A DNA stretch of 64,000 nucleotides from Pelosinus fermentans DSM 17108 (GCF_000271485.2 NZ_AKVN02000001.1:1988001-2052000); one strand, 5' to 3'. Numbered from the stretch's first letter, positions 1 to 10,273 are shown. Notes: generated from the sequence alone by a model not told the origin. Numbers and translations: made by a program.

Positions 1-345
1 AAGGAACTCTATCTTTATTTAAATCTTATTGTTGTGTTTGCGATTATTCTAGCCAGGGCAGAAGTATTTGCAGCTAAGAATCCTGTTTTTCCATCATTTT
101 TGGATGGTCTGGGAATGGGTGCAGGTTTTGCTGGTGCTATGGTATTTATTGCCGTCGTCCGTGAACTATTTGGTAATGGTACGTTAATGGGTATGCCAGT
201 TTTCGGGGCATCTTATGACCCCGCGCTCATTATGATTTTGCCACCAGGTGGATTTATTGTCATAGGACTCATGATTGCTAGCTTTAATTTGATTGGTCAA
301 CACCAAGCCAAATTAAAGCTAGCGAAACAAGGGAGTGATGCATAA
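1..345 (+). CDS. rnfE: Rnf electron transport complex subunit E (5' truncated)
   Basis: Membrane subunit of the Rnf complex, which couples electron flow between ferredoxin and NAD to ion pumping across the cytoplasmic membrane. The window opens inside the gene: frame 1 is open from base 1 to TAA at 343-345, about 114 C-terminal residues, roughly half of the usual ~200. Hydrophobic helices and the segments FPSFLDGLGMGAGF and VRELFGNGTLMG are typical of RnfE/NqrD. The stop codon shares one base with the rnfA start (TAATG), which suggests translational coupling. RnfE and RnfA are homologous; order and sequence both favour RnfE here. Confidence 0.93.
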   Translation, partial: KELYLYLNLIVVFAIILARAEVFAAKNPVFPSFLDGLGMGAGFAGAMVFIAVVRELFGNGTLMGMPVFGASYDPALIMILPPGGFIVIGLMIASFNLIGQHQAKLKLAKQGSDA

Positions 346-926
346 TGGAGGAATATTTAAAATTATTTGTTGCTTCGGCAATTACCAATAATATGGTGTT
401 GACTCAATTCTTAGGCTTATGTATCTTTTTCGGTGTATCGAAGAATCTCAACGCCTCAATTGGTATGGGGATGGCAGTTACGTCAGTTATGACAATAAGT
501 ACTTTGCTTGCTTGGGCAGTATATAATTATGTTCTCCACCCCCTTGGGTTGGAAGTACTCATGTTAATAACATTTGTGGTACTGATTGCCGGGCTTGTAC
601 AATTACTGGAAATGGTTATTAAAAAACATGCCCCAGCTTTATATAATATGTGGGGAATCTATCTTGTGCTGATTGCGACTAACTGTGTTGTAATCGCCGT
701 GCCGATTACTAATGCTGAGTCTCATAATGGTTTTATGACAAGTTTTGTACTTGCAATTGGCTCTGGAGTCGGATTTGCTTTGGCTCTAATTTTAATGGCT
801 AGCCTGCGGGAAAAACTACAATATGCAGATGTACCAAAATCCTTGGAAGGACTGGGTATTTCTTTCATTTTGGCAGGAATGTTGGCATTGTCATTCTTTG
901 GTTTTTCAGGAATGATCACACTATAA
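345..926 (+). CDS. rnfA: Rnf electron transport complex subunit A
   Basis: Integral membrane subunit A of the Rnf ferredoxin:NAD oxidoreductase, 193 residues, the normal family length. Six hydrophobic segments can be seen. The N-terminal stretch with ITNNMVLTQFLGLC and the segment LIATNCVVIAVPITN carry the conserved Cys positions that place a shared iron-sulfur centre between RnfA and RnfE in the membrane. The C-terminus SFFGFSGM is characteristic. It overlaps rnfE by one base and is followed 19 bases later by rnfB, so all three lie in one operon whose earlier genes (probably rnfC, D, G) are outside the window. Confidence 0.95.
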   Translation: MEEYLKLFVASAITNNMVLTQFLGLCIFFGVSKNLNASIGMGMAVTSVMTISTLLAWAVYNYVLHPLGLEVLMLITFVVLIAGLVQLLEMVIKKHAPALYNMWGIYLVLIATNCVVIAVPITNAESHNGFMTSFVLAIGSGVGFALALILMASLREKLQYADVPKSLEGLGISFILAGMLALSFFGFSGMITL

Positions 927-945
927 TGATAGAAGGTGATGAAAA

Positions 946-1818
946 ATGAGTACACCAATATTGATATTGATGGTATTGACGTCTCTGGGGGTATTTTTTG
1001 GTTTTCTATTGGCTTATTCAAACAAAAAGTTTTCCATCGAAGTTAATCCGCTCATCCATATCGTAGAGGATGTTTTGCCGAAAGGACAGTGCGGTGCCTG
1101 TGGTTATGCTGGTTGTATGGCTTATGCTGAGGCAGTTGTGCTCAATCCTGATGTAGCACCTAATTTATGTTCACCAGGTAAAGACGCAGTGGCAAAACTT
1201 GTTGCTGAACTTACAGGAAAAGCAGCTGCTCCTATGGAACCGCAAATTGCCCAAGTGCAATGTGCAGGTACTCATGATAAGGCTAAAAGATCCTATGCAT
1301 ATACAGGTGTCGAAGATTGCGTTGCTGCCAATTTACTTTTTGGCGGACCAAAATCTTGTAAATATGGCTGCTTAGGATTAGGTACCTGTGTTAAAAGCTG
1401 CCCTTTTGATGCTATGACTATGAGTCCAGAAGGATTACCTGTCATTGACCCTGAGAAGTGTACTTCCTGCGGTAAATGCGTTAGCGTATGTCCTAAACAA
1501 GTCATTTCTCTTATGCCTGTTGGAGCAAGAGTTCGTGTAAATTGCAATTCAAAAGATAAAGGTGCTGTAGCGAAAAAGGCCTGTAGTGTTGCTTGTATTG
1601 GCTGTTCCCTTTGTATGCGTCAGTGTCCATATGAAGCGATAAAAATGGGGAATAATTTGGCTATTGTAGATGCTAAGATTTGCGAAGAAAAATGTTCGGA
1701 TGCTGTATGCTTAAGTAAATGCCCGACAAAGGCGATTCGTCCTTTTGTAACAGGGATTGTACCTGGTACAGAAAATGAAGCAAGTACGACTCTTGCTTGT
1801 GCATCTTGCGCAAAATAG
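946..1818 (+). CDS. rnfB: Rnf complex iron-sulfur subunit B
   Basis: Electron-entry subunit of Rnf, 290 residues. One N-terminal membrane helix (about residues 2-24) is followed by the Fe-S domain motif CGACGYAGC. Further cysteine clusters follow: CKYGCLGLGTCVKSCPF, CTSCGKCVSVCPK, CIGCSLCMRQCPY and a last Cys-rich segment near the C-terminus. These indicate several [4Fe-4S] centres that take electrons from ferredoxin. GGTGATGAAAA just before the ATG is the ribosome site. It is the last gene of the operon and is followed by a strong terminator. The length and cluster number fit the clostridial/Negativicute type, longer than the proteobacterial protein. Confidence 0.95.
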   Translation: MSTPILILMVLTSLGVFFGFLLAYSNKKFSIEVNPLIHIVEDVLPKGQCGACGYAGCMAYAEAVVLNPDVAPNLCSPGKDAVAKLVAELTGKAAAPMEPQIAQVQCAGTHDKAKRSYAYTGVEDCVAANLLFGGPKSCKYGCLGLGTCVKSCPFDAMTMSPEGLPVIDPEKCTSCGKCVSVCPKQVISLMPVGARVRVNCNSKDKGAVAKKACSVACIGCSLCMRQCPYEAIKMGNNLAIVDAKICEEKCSDAVCLSKCPTKAIRPFVTGIVPGTENEASTTLACASCAK

Positions 1819-1833
1819 AGAAAATTGCTAATT

Positions 1834-1866
1834 AACCGCAGAAGAAAAAATCTTCTGCGGTTTTTT
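1834..1866 (+). terminator. Intrinsic terminator of rnf operon
   Basis: A perfect 12-bp stem (AACCGCAGAAGA with TCTTCTGCGGTT, loop AAAAA) runs into a T tract. It lies 16 bases after the rnfB stop. Confidence 0.9.
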
Positions 1867-1960
1867 ATATGTATCTCATTTGCATGTTAAGGGTTTTTGC
1901 GGTAAAATAATCTAGACTAACCGACAAGGCGGTAAAGTAGATAACAAAGGCTGATAAATT

Positions 1961-2482
1961 ATGAATCATACGAGACGCGTGGTGCTAATGGCTTTATTTG
2001 TGGCCATAGCCAGTGTATTGCACATTGTAGAATCTTGGATTCCTTTGCCACTTCCCATACCTGGAATTAAATTAGGACTAGCAAATATTGTATCTCTAAT
2101 TACGATTGCAACTTTTGGTTGGCGTGAGGCCATATATGTGGTAGTGATACGAGTTTTTTTAGCATCGTTATTTGGAGGAATTCTTATTGGTCCCGCTTTT
2201 GCAATGAGTATGAGTGGTGCTATTGCTAGTACGTTATTGATGGCCTATGCTTATACTGCTTGGCATTCCACTTTTTCTTTTATCGGAATTAGTATCATTG
2301 GTGCCGTTATGCATGGTATCGCACAAATTATAATGGCGGCTTTAGTGGTATCTAGCCTTACGTTATTATGGTATTTACCCTATTTAGTATTATTGGCAGT
2401 GCCAACAGGCTGGGCGACAGGGATGACTGTGGCTTACTTTTTGGCAAAAGCGCCAAGATCTATGCCAAAACCATTACAATAA
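1961..2482 (+). CDS. Gx transporter family / heptaprenyl diphosphate synthase component I-like membrane protein
   Basis: A 173-residue hydrophobic protein with about five membrane helices. The N-terminal pattern LMALFVAIASVLHIVESWIPLP followed by GIKLGLANIVSLIT matches, from memory, the Hpre_diP_synt_I family (PF07456), related to ECF-type substrate-binding membrane proteins. The family name comes from association with heptaprenyl diphosphate synthase; a small-molecule uptake role is inferred for most members. It commonly lies just after rnf genes and before maf/radC, as here. The ribosome site is weak (AAAGGCTGAT). The substrate cannot be read from the sequence. Confidence 0.75.
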   Translation: MNHTRRVVLMALFVAIASVLHIVESWIPLPLPIPGIKLGLANIVSLITIATFGWREAIYVVVIRVFLASLFGGILIGPAFAMSMSGAIASTLLMAYAYTAWHSTFSFIGISIIGAVMHGIAQIIMAALVVSSLTLLWYLPYLVLLAVPTGWATGMTVAYFLAKAPRSMPKPLQ

Positions 2483-2545
2483 GTAAATAACTACTATAGC
2501 ATATGTATTTAGACTGTCTTATAATAGATGCAGGGGGGAATAATA

Positions 2546-2818
2546 TTGCGAGGCGCTAAAAGTAATGGATATGGTATGTTTATACTATTTTTGCTTACAG
2601 GTGCAGTTTTTGGCGGTATTTTGGGAGAAGTTATTTCTCATTCTGATATAGCAGCTGGTTTTGCTCCTTATTTAGTAAAAACATTTCTTGTATTAGATGT
2701 GCCGCCTGTTACGATTAATTTGTATGTCATACGATTTATGGCTGGCTTTGCTTTGCAGCCTAACTTAATTAGCATTTTAGGTATGGTAGTAGCTTTTTTG
2801 CTGTATCGGCGTCTTTGA
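2546..2818 (+). CDS. DUF4321 small membrane protein
   Basis: A small protein of 90 residues with two or three hydrophobic segments (TGAVFGGILGEVI; the last helix ends YRRL). It resembles the DUF4321 family of short membrane proteins found just upstream of maf in clostridia and Negativicutes; function unknown. I chose TTG at 2546 because a G6 ribosome site (2533-2538) lies 7 bases before it. The in-frame ATG at 2528 has no such site and would place this sequence inside the gene. The gene ends 25 bases before maf, probably in one transcript. Confidence 0.65.
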   Translation: MRGAKSNGYGMFILFLLTGAVFGGILGEVISHSDIAAGFAPYLVKTFLVLDVPPVTINLYVIRFMAGFALQPNLISILGMVVAFLLYRRL

Positions 2819-2843
2819 TTGATATCTATAGGAGGTTTTGCTA

Positions 2844-3413
2844 ATGACGATTATTTTGGCATCAGCATCGCCCCGCCGTCGTGATTTGTTAACTCAGGTT
2901 GGTTGTGATTTTGTAGTAATGACTAGTGGGGTTGTCGAGGATAATGCGCAAGTTGTGCCTCCTCATGAGTTAGCGATCTTACAGGCGAAAGAGAAGGCTT
3001 TGGATGTTTTTTCAAAAGTACAGGCTCATGATGTGGTAATTGGGGCTGATACCATCGTAGTACTGGATGGACAAGTCTATGGTAAGCCTGTGGATAAAAA
3101 TGATGCAAGACGTATGTTAACTTCCCTAGCAGGTAAAGAGCATCAAGTAATTACAGGAATTGCTGTTGTAACGGCAAAGGAAATTTGGAATGATTTTGTT
3201 GTTACCAATGTGAAGATTGGAGATATTACAGATGAGGAAATTGAAGCATATCTAACAACAGGCGAGCCTATGGATAAAGCAGGTGCATATGCGATTCAGG
3301 GTAAGGGTGCACTCTTTGTGGAGAGCATTAATGGATGTTATGCTAATGTAGTAGGTCTGCCATTAAATAAATTATCTGAATTACTTAAAAAGGCTGGTGT
3401 CAAGTTATTATGA
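2844..3413 (+). CDS. maf: Maf-family nucleotide pyrophosphatase
   Basis: A cytosolic nucleoside triphosphate pyrophosphatase (septum formation inhibitor Maf family) that removes non-canonical or modified nucleotides such as dTTP/UTP analogues. It has 189 residues from ATG 2844, which sits 8 bases after AGGAGG (2830-2835); an in-frame TTG at 2838 is too close to that site. Family hallmarks are ILASASPRRRDLL at the N-terminus, GADTIVVLDG in the middle and the AGAYAIQGKGA segment near the end. The stop overlaps the radC start by four bases (ATGA). Confidence 0.95.
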   Translation: MTIILASASPRRRDLLTQVGCDFVVMTSGVVEDNAQVVPPHELAILQAKEKALDVFSKVQAHDVVIGADTIVVLDGQVYGKPVDKNDARRMLTSLAGKEHQVITGIAVVTAKEIWNDFVVTNVKIGDITDEEIEAYLTTGEPMDKAGAYAIQGKGALFVESINGCYANVVGLPLNKLSELLKKAGVKLL

Positions 3414-4111
3414 ATGACGATAAGCCGCTTATGATAAAAGAATTGCCTCAAGAGGAAAGACCAAGGGAGAAAATGCTGAAAAAAGGTGTTCAAGCTTTAA
3501 GCAATGCAGATTTGTTGGCGATACTGCTTAGGACTGGTACAAAAAATGATTCTGTTTTGCGCGTAGCGGAAAGGCTGTTAAAAAAATATGAAGAGATGGG
3601 TATAACTGCTCTTTCTGGCCTTGGACCTCAAGAAATAAGTAAAATAAAGGGGATTGGTCCAGTAAAAGCAGTGACACTTGTTGCTGCCATTGAGCTCGGC
3701 AAACGCTTAAATGGAGAGGCAGCAGAACAAAGAGCAATCATTCGTTCTCCTCAGGATGCTGTTAATCTATTAATGGCCAGACTACGCTATGAAGCACGAG
3801 AGCATTTTATTGTAATTCTCTTGTCCACCAAAAATCATGTGATAGCGACTCCTACTATTTCCATTGGCAGTTTAAATGCATCGATTGTGCATCCCCGTGA
3901 ATTATTTCGCGAGGTTATTAATCATTCAGCGGCTTCTGTTATTTTGGCACATAATCATCCCAGCGGAGATCCTACTCCTAGCTCGGAAGATGTTAGCCTA
4001 ACTCGAAAATTAGTTGATGCAGGGAAAATTTTAGATATTCCTGTCCTTGATCATATAATTATAGGTGATAACAAGTATGTTAGTCTTAAAGAAAAGGGAA
4101 TAATAGAATGA
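3410..4111 (+). CDS. radC: RadC family JAB-domain protein
   Basis: A 233-residue RadC (YicR) family protein. It has an N-terminal helix-hairpin-helix region (ELPQEERPREKML...GIGPVKAVTL) followed by a JAB/MPN-type metal-binding domain with the signature HNHPSGDPTPSSED (about residues 182-195) and a DHIIIG strand near the end. The motif binds zinc in related proteins. The biochemical role is unsettled; older DNA repair claims for RadC are not secure. It overlaps maf by ATGA and precedes mreB, the usual maf-radC-mreB order in Firmicutes. A second JAB-only paralogue lies at 49865-50302. Confidence 0.93.
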   Translation: MNDDKPLMIKELPQEERPREKMLKKGVQALSNADLLAILLRTGTKNDSVLRVAERLLKKYEEMGITALSGLGPQEISKIKGIGPVKAVTLVAAIELGKRLNGEAAEQRAIIRSPQDAVNLLMARLRYEAREHFIVILLSTKNHVIATPTISIGSLNASIVHPRELFREVINHSAASVILAHNHPSGDPTPSSEDVSLTRKLVDAGKILDIPVLDHIIIGDNKYVSLKEKGIIE

Positions 4112-4151
4112 ATTTGTTAAGTAGCAAGATCAATATGTACTTGCTTATTGA

Positions 4152-5200
<1,049 letters not shown>

Positions 5201-5224
5201 TGGGATAGAGAGGAGATTACACCA

Positions 5225-6139
5225 GTGCGCTTGTTTCACAGAAAAATGGCCATTTTAGTAGTGGCTGTGTTACTCGTCCTTTGGCTGGCTAGCTCTCTCG
5301 CCCAGGGTAAATATAAGTTTGCCTTTATGGAGAAAACAATTACTGTTGTGTTGGCGCCTGTTCAATCGGTTGTTAGCAATGTTGGCTTTACCTTTCGTAA
5401 TATTGGTTTATCCACCGGTGAATTAATGACGGCCTATCGTGATAACAAAGCGCTGCGGATAGAAAATGAAAATCTTCGGCAAAGCAATTTGAATATGACT
5501 GAAATTATGGCAGAGAATGCACGCCTTCAAGGTATGTTAGAGTATAAAAAAGGGGTACCACAGTTTGATTTGGTGACAGCTGCAGTCGTAGGACGTGATC
5601 CTGGGAGCTGGACAAGTACGATTATCATTAATCGTGGAACTGCTGACGGTATTGCTAAAGATATGCCTGTGGTTACTCCTCAGGGACTTGTCGGCAGCGT
5701 TGTGAGTGTATATGCGAACGTGGCTAAGGTGAATCTGATTCTTGACCCTCGAAGTGCAGTGGGGGCATTGGTACAACGTCCAGAGTCGAGAGTCGCAGCT
5801 ATTGTAGAAGGACATAGCGCTACACCCTTAGCGCCAAGAATGGTAAATATTGCTCGGGATGCTGATGTGATAAAGGGTGATAAGCTTATTACATCAGGAT
5901 TTGGCGGTATTTATCCTAAAGGGATATTAATTGGTGAAGTAGTAGACTTGGTTAATGAAGAAGGTGGTTTGTTAAAATATGCTGTCTTGAATCCTGCAGT
6001 AGATTTTGATAGACTAGAAGAGGTCTCTATTATTTTGCGTTCACGTGAACCGATTCCTACCTTGCCTCCGACAACTCAAATTGTATCTCCTGATGCTTCA
6101 GGAAAAACACCAGTGCCGGCTCAGGGAGTAAGACAATGA
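5225..6139 (+). CDS. mreC: Rod shape-determining protein MreC
   Basis: A bitopic extracytoplasmic scaffold of the elongasome that links MreB to the PBP2/RodA synthase. It has 304 residues: a short cytoplasmic N-terminus, one membrane helix (about 8-27), a coiled-coil stretch (about 65-105, rich in N, E and L), then the beta-rich MreC domain with VVGRDPGSWTSTIIINRGTADGI (given here in part: GRDPGSWTSTIIINRG). It starts at GTG 5225 after GAGGAGATT. A Pro/Thr-rich tail ends the protein. It overlaps mreD by four bases. Confidence 0.94.
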   Translation: MRLFHRKMAILVVAVLLVLWLASSLAQGKYKFAFMEKTITVVLAPVQSVVSNVGFTFRNIGLSTGELMTAYRDNKALRIENENLRQSNLNMTEIMAENARLQGMLEYKKGVPQFDLVTAAVVGRDPGSWTSTIIINRGTADGIAKDMPVVTPQGLVGSVVSVYANVAKVNLILDPRSAVGALVQRPESRVAAIVEGHSATPLAPRMVNIARDADVIKGDKLITSGFGGIYPKGILIGEVVDLVNEEGGLLKYAVLNPAVDFDRLEEVSIILRSREPIPTLPPTTQIVSPDASGKTPVPAQGVRQ

Positions 6140-6621
6140 ATATATTAATATGGGGTGGCGTACTTCTAATAACGATTATTGTGCAGTCTACGCTAATACC
6201 TCTTATTTCAATCCGGGGTATTTTTCCTGATGTACTGCTGATAATCGTGGTATCCTATGCCCTGCTGTCTGGTAAAGAGAATGGAGTCGGTATGGGCTTT
6301 TTTGCAGGATTATTACAAGACTTAGCGTCTGGCGGTATTTTTGGAATTGGCACGTTGTCCAAATTATCAACTGGCTATCTCTTTGGGATGGCAGAACGTA
6401 AAGTATTTAAAGAACATGTGCTGTTACCAATATTAGCTACGTTTGTTGCAACCATATTTAATGGGTTGACCGGGATGCTGCTATTAGTATTTTTTGGCTA
6501 CAAGGTTGACCTAATTGCCGCACTAACACAGAATATAATGCCTCTTATTGGCTATAATTTACTTGTGGCAGTTCCCATACATCATGCTGTATATCGCTTG
6601 ATTAAATTTACTGCAGAATAA
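6136..6621 (+). CDS. mreD: Rod shape-determining protein MreD
   Basis: A polytopic membrane protein of 161 residues with about five hydrophobic segments and the family pattern GIFPDVLLIIVVSYALLSG near residue 28. It partners MreC in the elongasome. Translation is coupled to mreC by an ATGA overlap. A hairpin terminator follows 40 bases after the stop, separating the mre genes from mrdA, although mrdA has its own strong ribosome site and may be reached by read-through. Confidence 0.9.
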   Translation: MNILIWGGVLLITIIVQSTLIPLISIRGIFPDVLLIIVVSYALLSGKENGVGMGFFAGLLQDLASGGIFGIGTLSKLSTGYLFGMAERKVFKEHVLLPILATFVATIFNGLTGMLLLVFFGYKVDLIAALTQNIMPLIGYNLLVAVPIHHAVYRLIKFTAE

Positions 6622-6660
6622 AGCAAAAATATAAGGTCTATGGCTTTCGTCTGTATCTAA

Positions 6661-6688
6661 AGGACTTGGCACTAGCCAAGTCCTGTTT
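6661..6688 (+). terminator. Terminator after mreD
   Basis: A perfect 10-bp stem (AGGACTTGGC / GCCAAGTCCT) with loop ACTA, then GTTTTA. The T tract is short, so termination may be partial before mrdA. Confidence 0.7.
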
Positions 6689-6727
6689 TAAGTTTTAAAA
6701 ATTGGGGGGAGAAAGGAGGATGTCATC

Positions 6728-8566
6728 ATGTTGGTGAAACGATCAAATTACAGGCTGGATGTGCTGGCAATTATTATTCTTTTAGTATTTGTAGCTTTGG
6801 TTAGTCGTTTAGGATATTTGCAAGTCGTCCAAGGGAAATATTATGGAGAAAAAGCAGATGGTAATCGTATCAGACTTGCTCCTATAATGGCTCCTCGCGG
6901 CATGTTTTATGATCGAAATGGCATTCCCCTTGTCTCGAATCGTCCCGGTTTCGCAGTATCATTACTGCCGATTTCCGGGCCCGTTCCTGATGATATTATT
7001 GTTAAAGTAGCCAGTATCTTAAATATAGCTCCTGATGAAATCAAAAAGAAGTTAAGTCAGCATAATGGCAGATTTGAGCCGATTCGTATTAAATCAGATA
7101 TTGGTCCAGATATTGTAACAAGGATTGAGGAACGTCGTGCAGAATTGCCAGGTGTAGTAATTGAAATTCAGCCGATTCGGAATTATATTAATAACGAGCT
7201 AGCTGCTCACTTATTTGGCTATGTCAGTGAAATTAATGATGTAGAATTGGAAGAGGCCAAAGAAAAATCCAATGAGTATAAGAGTGGCGATATTATTGGT
7301 AAATTTGGCTTAGAAAAAGTATATGATCGTGAATTACGTGGAATAGATGGAGGGAATCAGGTTGAAGTGGACGTAACCGGCCGTCCTGTCAATGTATTAG
7401 GACGAAAGGAAACCGTGCCGGGGAAAAACCTAACATTAACCATTGATTATAAAATACAAAAAGCAGCTGAAGTAGCAATTGACGAACAACTTACATATTT
7501 GCAAACAAAGAGTGAGTTTCGGAATGCGAAAGCAGCAGCGGCTATTGCGATGAATCCAAAAACAGGAGAAATTCTGGCGATGGTAAGCAGGCCGACTTTT
7601 AACCCTAATTTATTTTCAGGTGGGATTTCTAGCAAGGATTGGAAAGCGTTAAATGAAAACCCCAATAATCCTATGAATAACAAAGCCATTTCAGGAGAAT
7701 ATCCACCCGGATCTACTTTTAAACTGGTTACAGGTGCCGCAGCTTTGGAACTTGGCAAGGTAACTCCTGAGGAAAAAATCCTAGATACAGGGAAACATTG
7801 GATCATTGATAAAGGAAATGCTGAAGGAGAAGCCTTAGGATGGATTAATTTTAAGGAAGCTCTGACTAAGTCTGATAATGTTTATTTTTATGAAATGGGT
7901 AATCGCTTAGGAATTGATAATTTAGAAAAATATGCACGTATGTTTGGTTTAGGAGTCACGACAGGCATTAATTTGCAAGGGGAATCAGAAGGTCTGGTTG
8001 CCAATCAGCGCTATAAAGAGAAGGTATATGGTGAGGAATGGTATCTATCTGAAACCTTTGATGCGGCTATCGGTCAAGGTTTTCAACTAACAACTCCCTT
8101 GCAGGTTGCTGTATTAATGAGTGAAATTGCTAATGGGGGTTATCGGTATCGTCCTTATTTAGTGAGTAAGATTAGTTCAGATAAGGGGGAAGTTATCAAG
8201 ACCTTTGCTCCTGAAGAAGTGGGAAGAATACAATTATCAGATAGAACCCTCACCCTTATTCGGGAGTCACTTCGAGATGTTGCCCTTGAAGGCGGTACAG
8301 CTGCTCAAGCATTTCGTGATTTTCCCATAGCCATTGCTGGCAAAACGGGCACAGCAGAAAATTCTCATGGCAGTGATCATGGCTGGTTTATCGCTTATGG
8401 TCCTTACGAGGATCCTCGAATCGTAGTTGTAGTGATTGTAGAACAAGGGGGATTTGGTGCAGGATCTGCTGCGCCAATTGCCAGAAAGATTATGGAGGCA
8501 GCCTTTAATCTGAATCAAGATCCTGCAACAGTACAGCAAACCCATAAACCTCATACTGCACTATAG
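6728..8566 (+). CDS. mrdA: Penicillin-binding protein 2, elongasome transpeptidase
   Basis: A class B PBP of 612 residues that crosslinks lateral-wall peptidoglycan and works with RodA. It has an N-terminal membrane helix (about 9-28), a dimerisation/pedestal domain starting around MAPRGMFYDRNG, and a transpeptidase domain. The catalytic motifs are visible: STFK with the acyl-enzyme Ser at residue 329, SDN about 60 residues later, and KTGTAE at residue 539. The start ATG lies 7 bases after AAAGGAGGA. It sits between mreD and minC, as in many Firmicutes. Confidence 0.95.
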   Translation: MLVKRSNYRLDVLAIIILLVFVALVSRLGYLQVVQGKYYGEKADGNRIRLAPIMAPRGMFYDRNGIPLVSNRPGFAVSLLPISGPVPDDIIVKVASILNIAPDEIKKKLSQHNGRFEPIRIKSDIGPDIVTRIEERRAELPGVVIEIQPIRNYINNELAAHLFGYVSEINDVELEEAKEKSNEYKSGDIIGKFGLEKVYDRELRGIDGGNQVEVDVTGRPVNVLGRKETVPGKNLTLTIDYKIQKAAEVAIDEQLTYLQTKSEFRNAKAAAAIAMNPKTGEILAMVSRPTFNPNLFSGGISSKDWKALNENPNNPMNNKAISGEYPPGSTFKLVTGAAALELGKVTPEEKILDTGKHWIIDKGNAEGEALGWINFKEALTKSDNVYFYEMGNRLGIDNLEKYARMFGLGVTTGINLQGESEGLVANQRYKEKVYGEEWYLSETFDAAIGQGFQLTTPLQVAVLMSEIANGGYRYRPYLVSKISSDKGEVIKTFAPEEVGRIQLSDRTLTLIRESLRDVALEGGTAAQAFRDFPIAIAGKTGTAENSHGSDHGWFIAYGPYEDPRIVVVVIVEQGGFGAGSAAPIARKIMEAAFNLNQDPATVQQTHKPHTAL

Positions 8567-8590
8567 GAAAAATGCTGACATGTTCAGAAA

Positions 8591-8646
8591 AAGAAGGCTA
8601 TCTTGCTGCGATTTAAACAAATCGCAGCAAGATAGCCTTCTTTTTT
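8591..8646 (+). terminator. Strong terminator after mrdA
   Basis: A stem of about 24 bp (AAGAAGGCTATCTTGCTGCG and its complement; small loop AAAC) ends in six Ts. The stem is unusually long, and transcripts from either side would form it. Confidence 0.92.
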
Positions 8647-8780
8647 GATTCTTGGTAGTCGTATTGTCCCGTATTTTAGATTTTAAAATTAACTTCTTAA
8701 ATTTGGCAGGATTATTGACGAAAAGCGCGAATTCTAAGTGGCAGATATATGTAACCTGTAAGAAGACTTGGGAGATGGAC

Positions 8781-9416
8781 ATGCGAGAATATGTAATATT
8801 TAAAGGCAGCAGAAATGGTTTACAATTAGTACTTGATGCATCTGTAGAATTTGAAATACTTTTAGACAATTTAGCAGTTAAACTAGAATCGGCAGTTGAT
8901 TTTTTCTCGCGAGGGACGATGGTGGAAGTGCCAGCCAAGGTACGTAATCTTTCTTTTCAGGAACAGGAAGAATTAAGTAAATTGCTGGCTGGTTATGGAT
9001 TGGTCTTTCGTGAAGTCAATGACCAATGTGCAGATGATATGATGTCTGAGCCTAAAGTTATAGAACGGCTAGTTGTTGCGAAAACCATACGCAGCGGTCA
9101 GGAAATTATTCATCCGGGTGCCGTGGTTATTGATGGTGACGTGAATCCTGGTGCAGAAGTAATAGCCGGCGGAGATATTATTGTAAACGGGACATGTCGC
9201 GGTGTGGTACATGCAGGGGCTTATGGAGATATAAGTGCCACTATTACAGCCCAGCGTTTATTAGCTTCGCAAATTAGAATTGCTGGACTAATTGCCAGAG
9301 CACCGGATCATTTGGATCAACCCGATCAAGCTGAGGTAGCACTTATTGAAGACGGGATTGTCATTATAAAAACAGTTAGTAGGCAAGAAGATGAGATGTA
9401 CAAATTACAAGCATAA
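8781..9416 (+). CDS. minC: Septum site-determining protein MinC
   Basis: Inhibitor of FtsZ polymerisation, recruited to the membrane by MinD. It has 211 residues from ATG 8781, 6 bases after GGGAG; the upstream ATG at 8775 abuts that site. The N-terminal domain begins YVIFKGSRNGLQL. The C-terminal beta-helix domain carries the recognisable VIDGDVNPGAEVIAGGDII and GTCRGVVHAGAYGD, the face that binds MinD. It heads minC-minD-minE. Confidence 0.94.
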   Translation: MREYVIFKGSRNGLQLVLDASVEFEILLDNLAVKLESAVDFFSRGTMVEVPAKVRNLSFQEQEELSKLLAGYGLVFREVNDQCADDMMSEPKVIERLVVAKTIRSGQEIIHPGAVVIDGDVNPGAEVIAGGDIIVNGTCRGVVHAGAYGDISATITAQRLLASQIRIAGLIARAPDHLDQPDQAEVALIEDGIVIIKTVSRQEDEMYKLQA

Positions 9417-9468
9417 GTAAAGCAGGCTAAAGTCTTTGGCATTGGTCTGTATACATAGGAGGATCTAT

Positions 9469-10260
9469 ATGGGGGAAGTTATTGTAATAACATCGGGCAA
9501 AGGCGGCGTTGGAAAAACTACCACTTCAGCCAATCTGGGGACTGGTTTTGCATTGCAGGGAAAGAAAGTAGTGTTAGTTGATGCAGATATTGGACTACGT
9601 AATTTAGATGTAGTGATGGGACTTGAAAATCGAATTGTATATGATTTAGTGGATGTTACAGACGGAAATTGTCGGCTAAAGCAAGCATTGATTCGGGATA
9701 AACGTTATGAATCCCTCTATCTTTTACCTGCGGCTCAAACGCGTGATAAAAATGCAGTAACTCCAGATCAAATGAAACAACTGTGTGATGAATTAAAACA
9801 AGATTTTGATTTTGTGATTATTGACTGCCCTGCCGGTATTGAGCAGGGATTCAAAAACGCAATAGCTGGGGCTGATCGGGCGATTATTGTAACTACGCCT
9901 GAGGTATCAGCGGTGCGTGATGCTGATCGTATCATTGGCTTATTAGAGTCAGAGGGGAAACATAACCCTAAACTGATTGTAAATCGTATCCGTCCTCGCA
10001 TGGTTAAAAAAGGTGATATGATGAGTATCGATGATATTATTGAGATCTTAGCTATTGACCTATTAGGCATTATACCAGAGGATGATTATATTGTTGTTTC
10101 AACTAATCGAGGAGAGCCAGCAGTTGTCAATCCTATTTCCCAGGCAAGTACAGCGTATAAGAATATTGTTCGGCGTTTAATGGGAGAAAATATACCATTA
10201 ATGATTATTGAAGATAATACTAGCTTTTTTAATAAATTAAAGAAAATATTTAATCTTTAA
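9469..10260 (+). CDS. minD: Septum site-determining ATPase MinD
   Basis: A membrane-cycling ATPase that positions MinC. It has 263 residues from ATG 9469, which follows TAGGAGGA; the longer open frame to 9436 lacks a ribosome site. It has the deviant Walker A KGGVGKT at residues 11-17, VLVDADIGLRNLD after it, and a C-terminal amphipathic membrane-targeting helix (FFNKLKKIFNL). minE follows directly, so pole-to-pole oscillation is expected rather than the DivIVA-anchored Bacillus arrangement. Confidence 0.96.
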   Translation: MGEVIVITSGKGGVGKTTTSANLGTGFALQGKKVVLVDADIGLRNLDVVMGLENRIVYDLVDVTDGNCRLKQALIRDKRYESLYLLPAAQTRDKNAVTPDQMKQLCDELKQDFDFVIIDCPAGIEQGFKNAIAGADRAIIVTTPEVSAVRDADRIIGLLESEGKHNPKLIVNRIRPRMVKKGDMMSIDDIIEILAIDLLGIIPEDDYIVVSTNRGEPAVVNPISQASTAYKNIVRRLMGENIPLMIIEDNTSFFNKLKKIFNL

Positions 10261-10273
10261 GGGAGGAATAAAA

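Noticed and set aside
8561-8938. Minus-strand frame of 125 codons over the start of minC
   Set aside because: It overlaps minC and the mrdA terminator, has no ribosome site and no recognisable domain.
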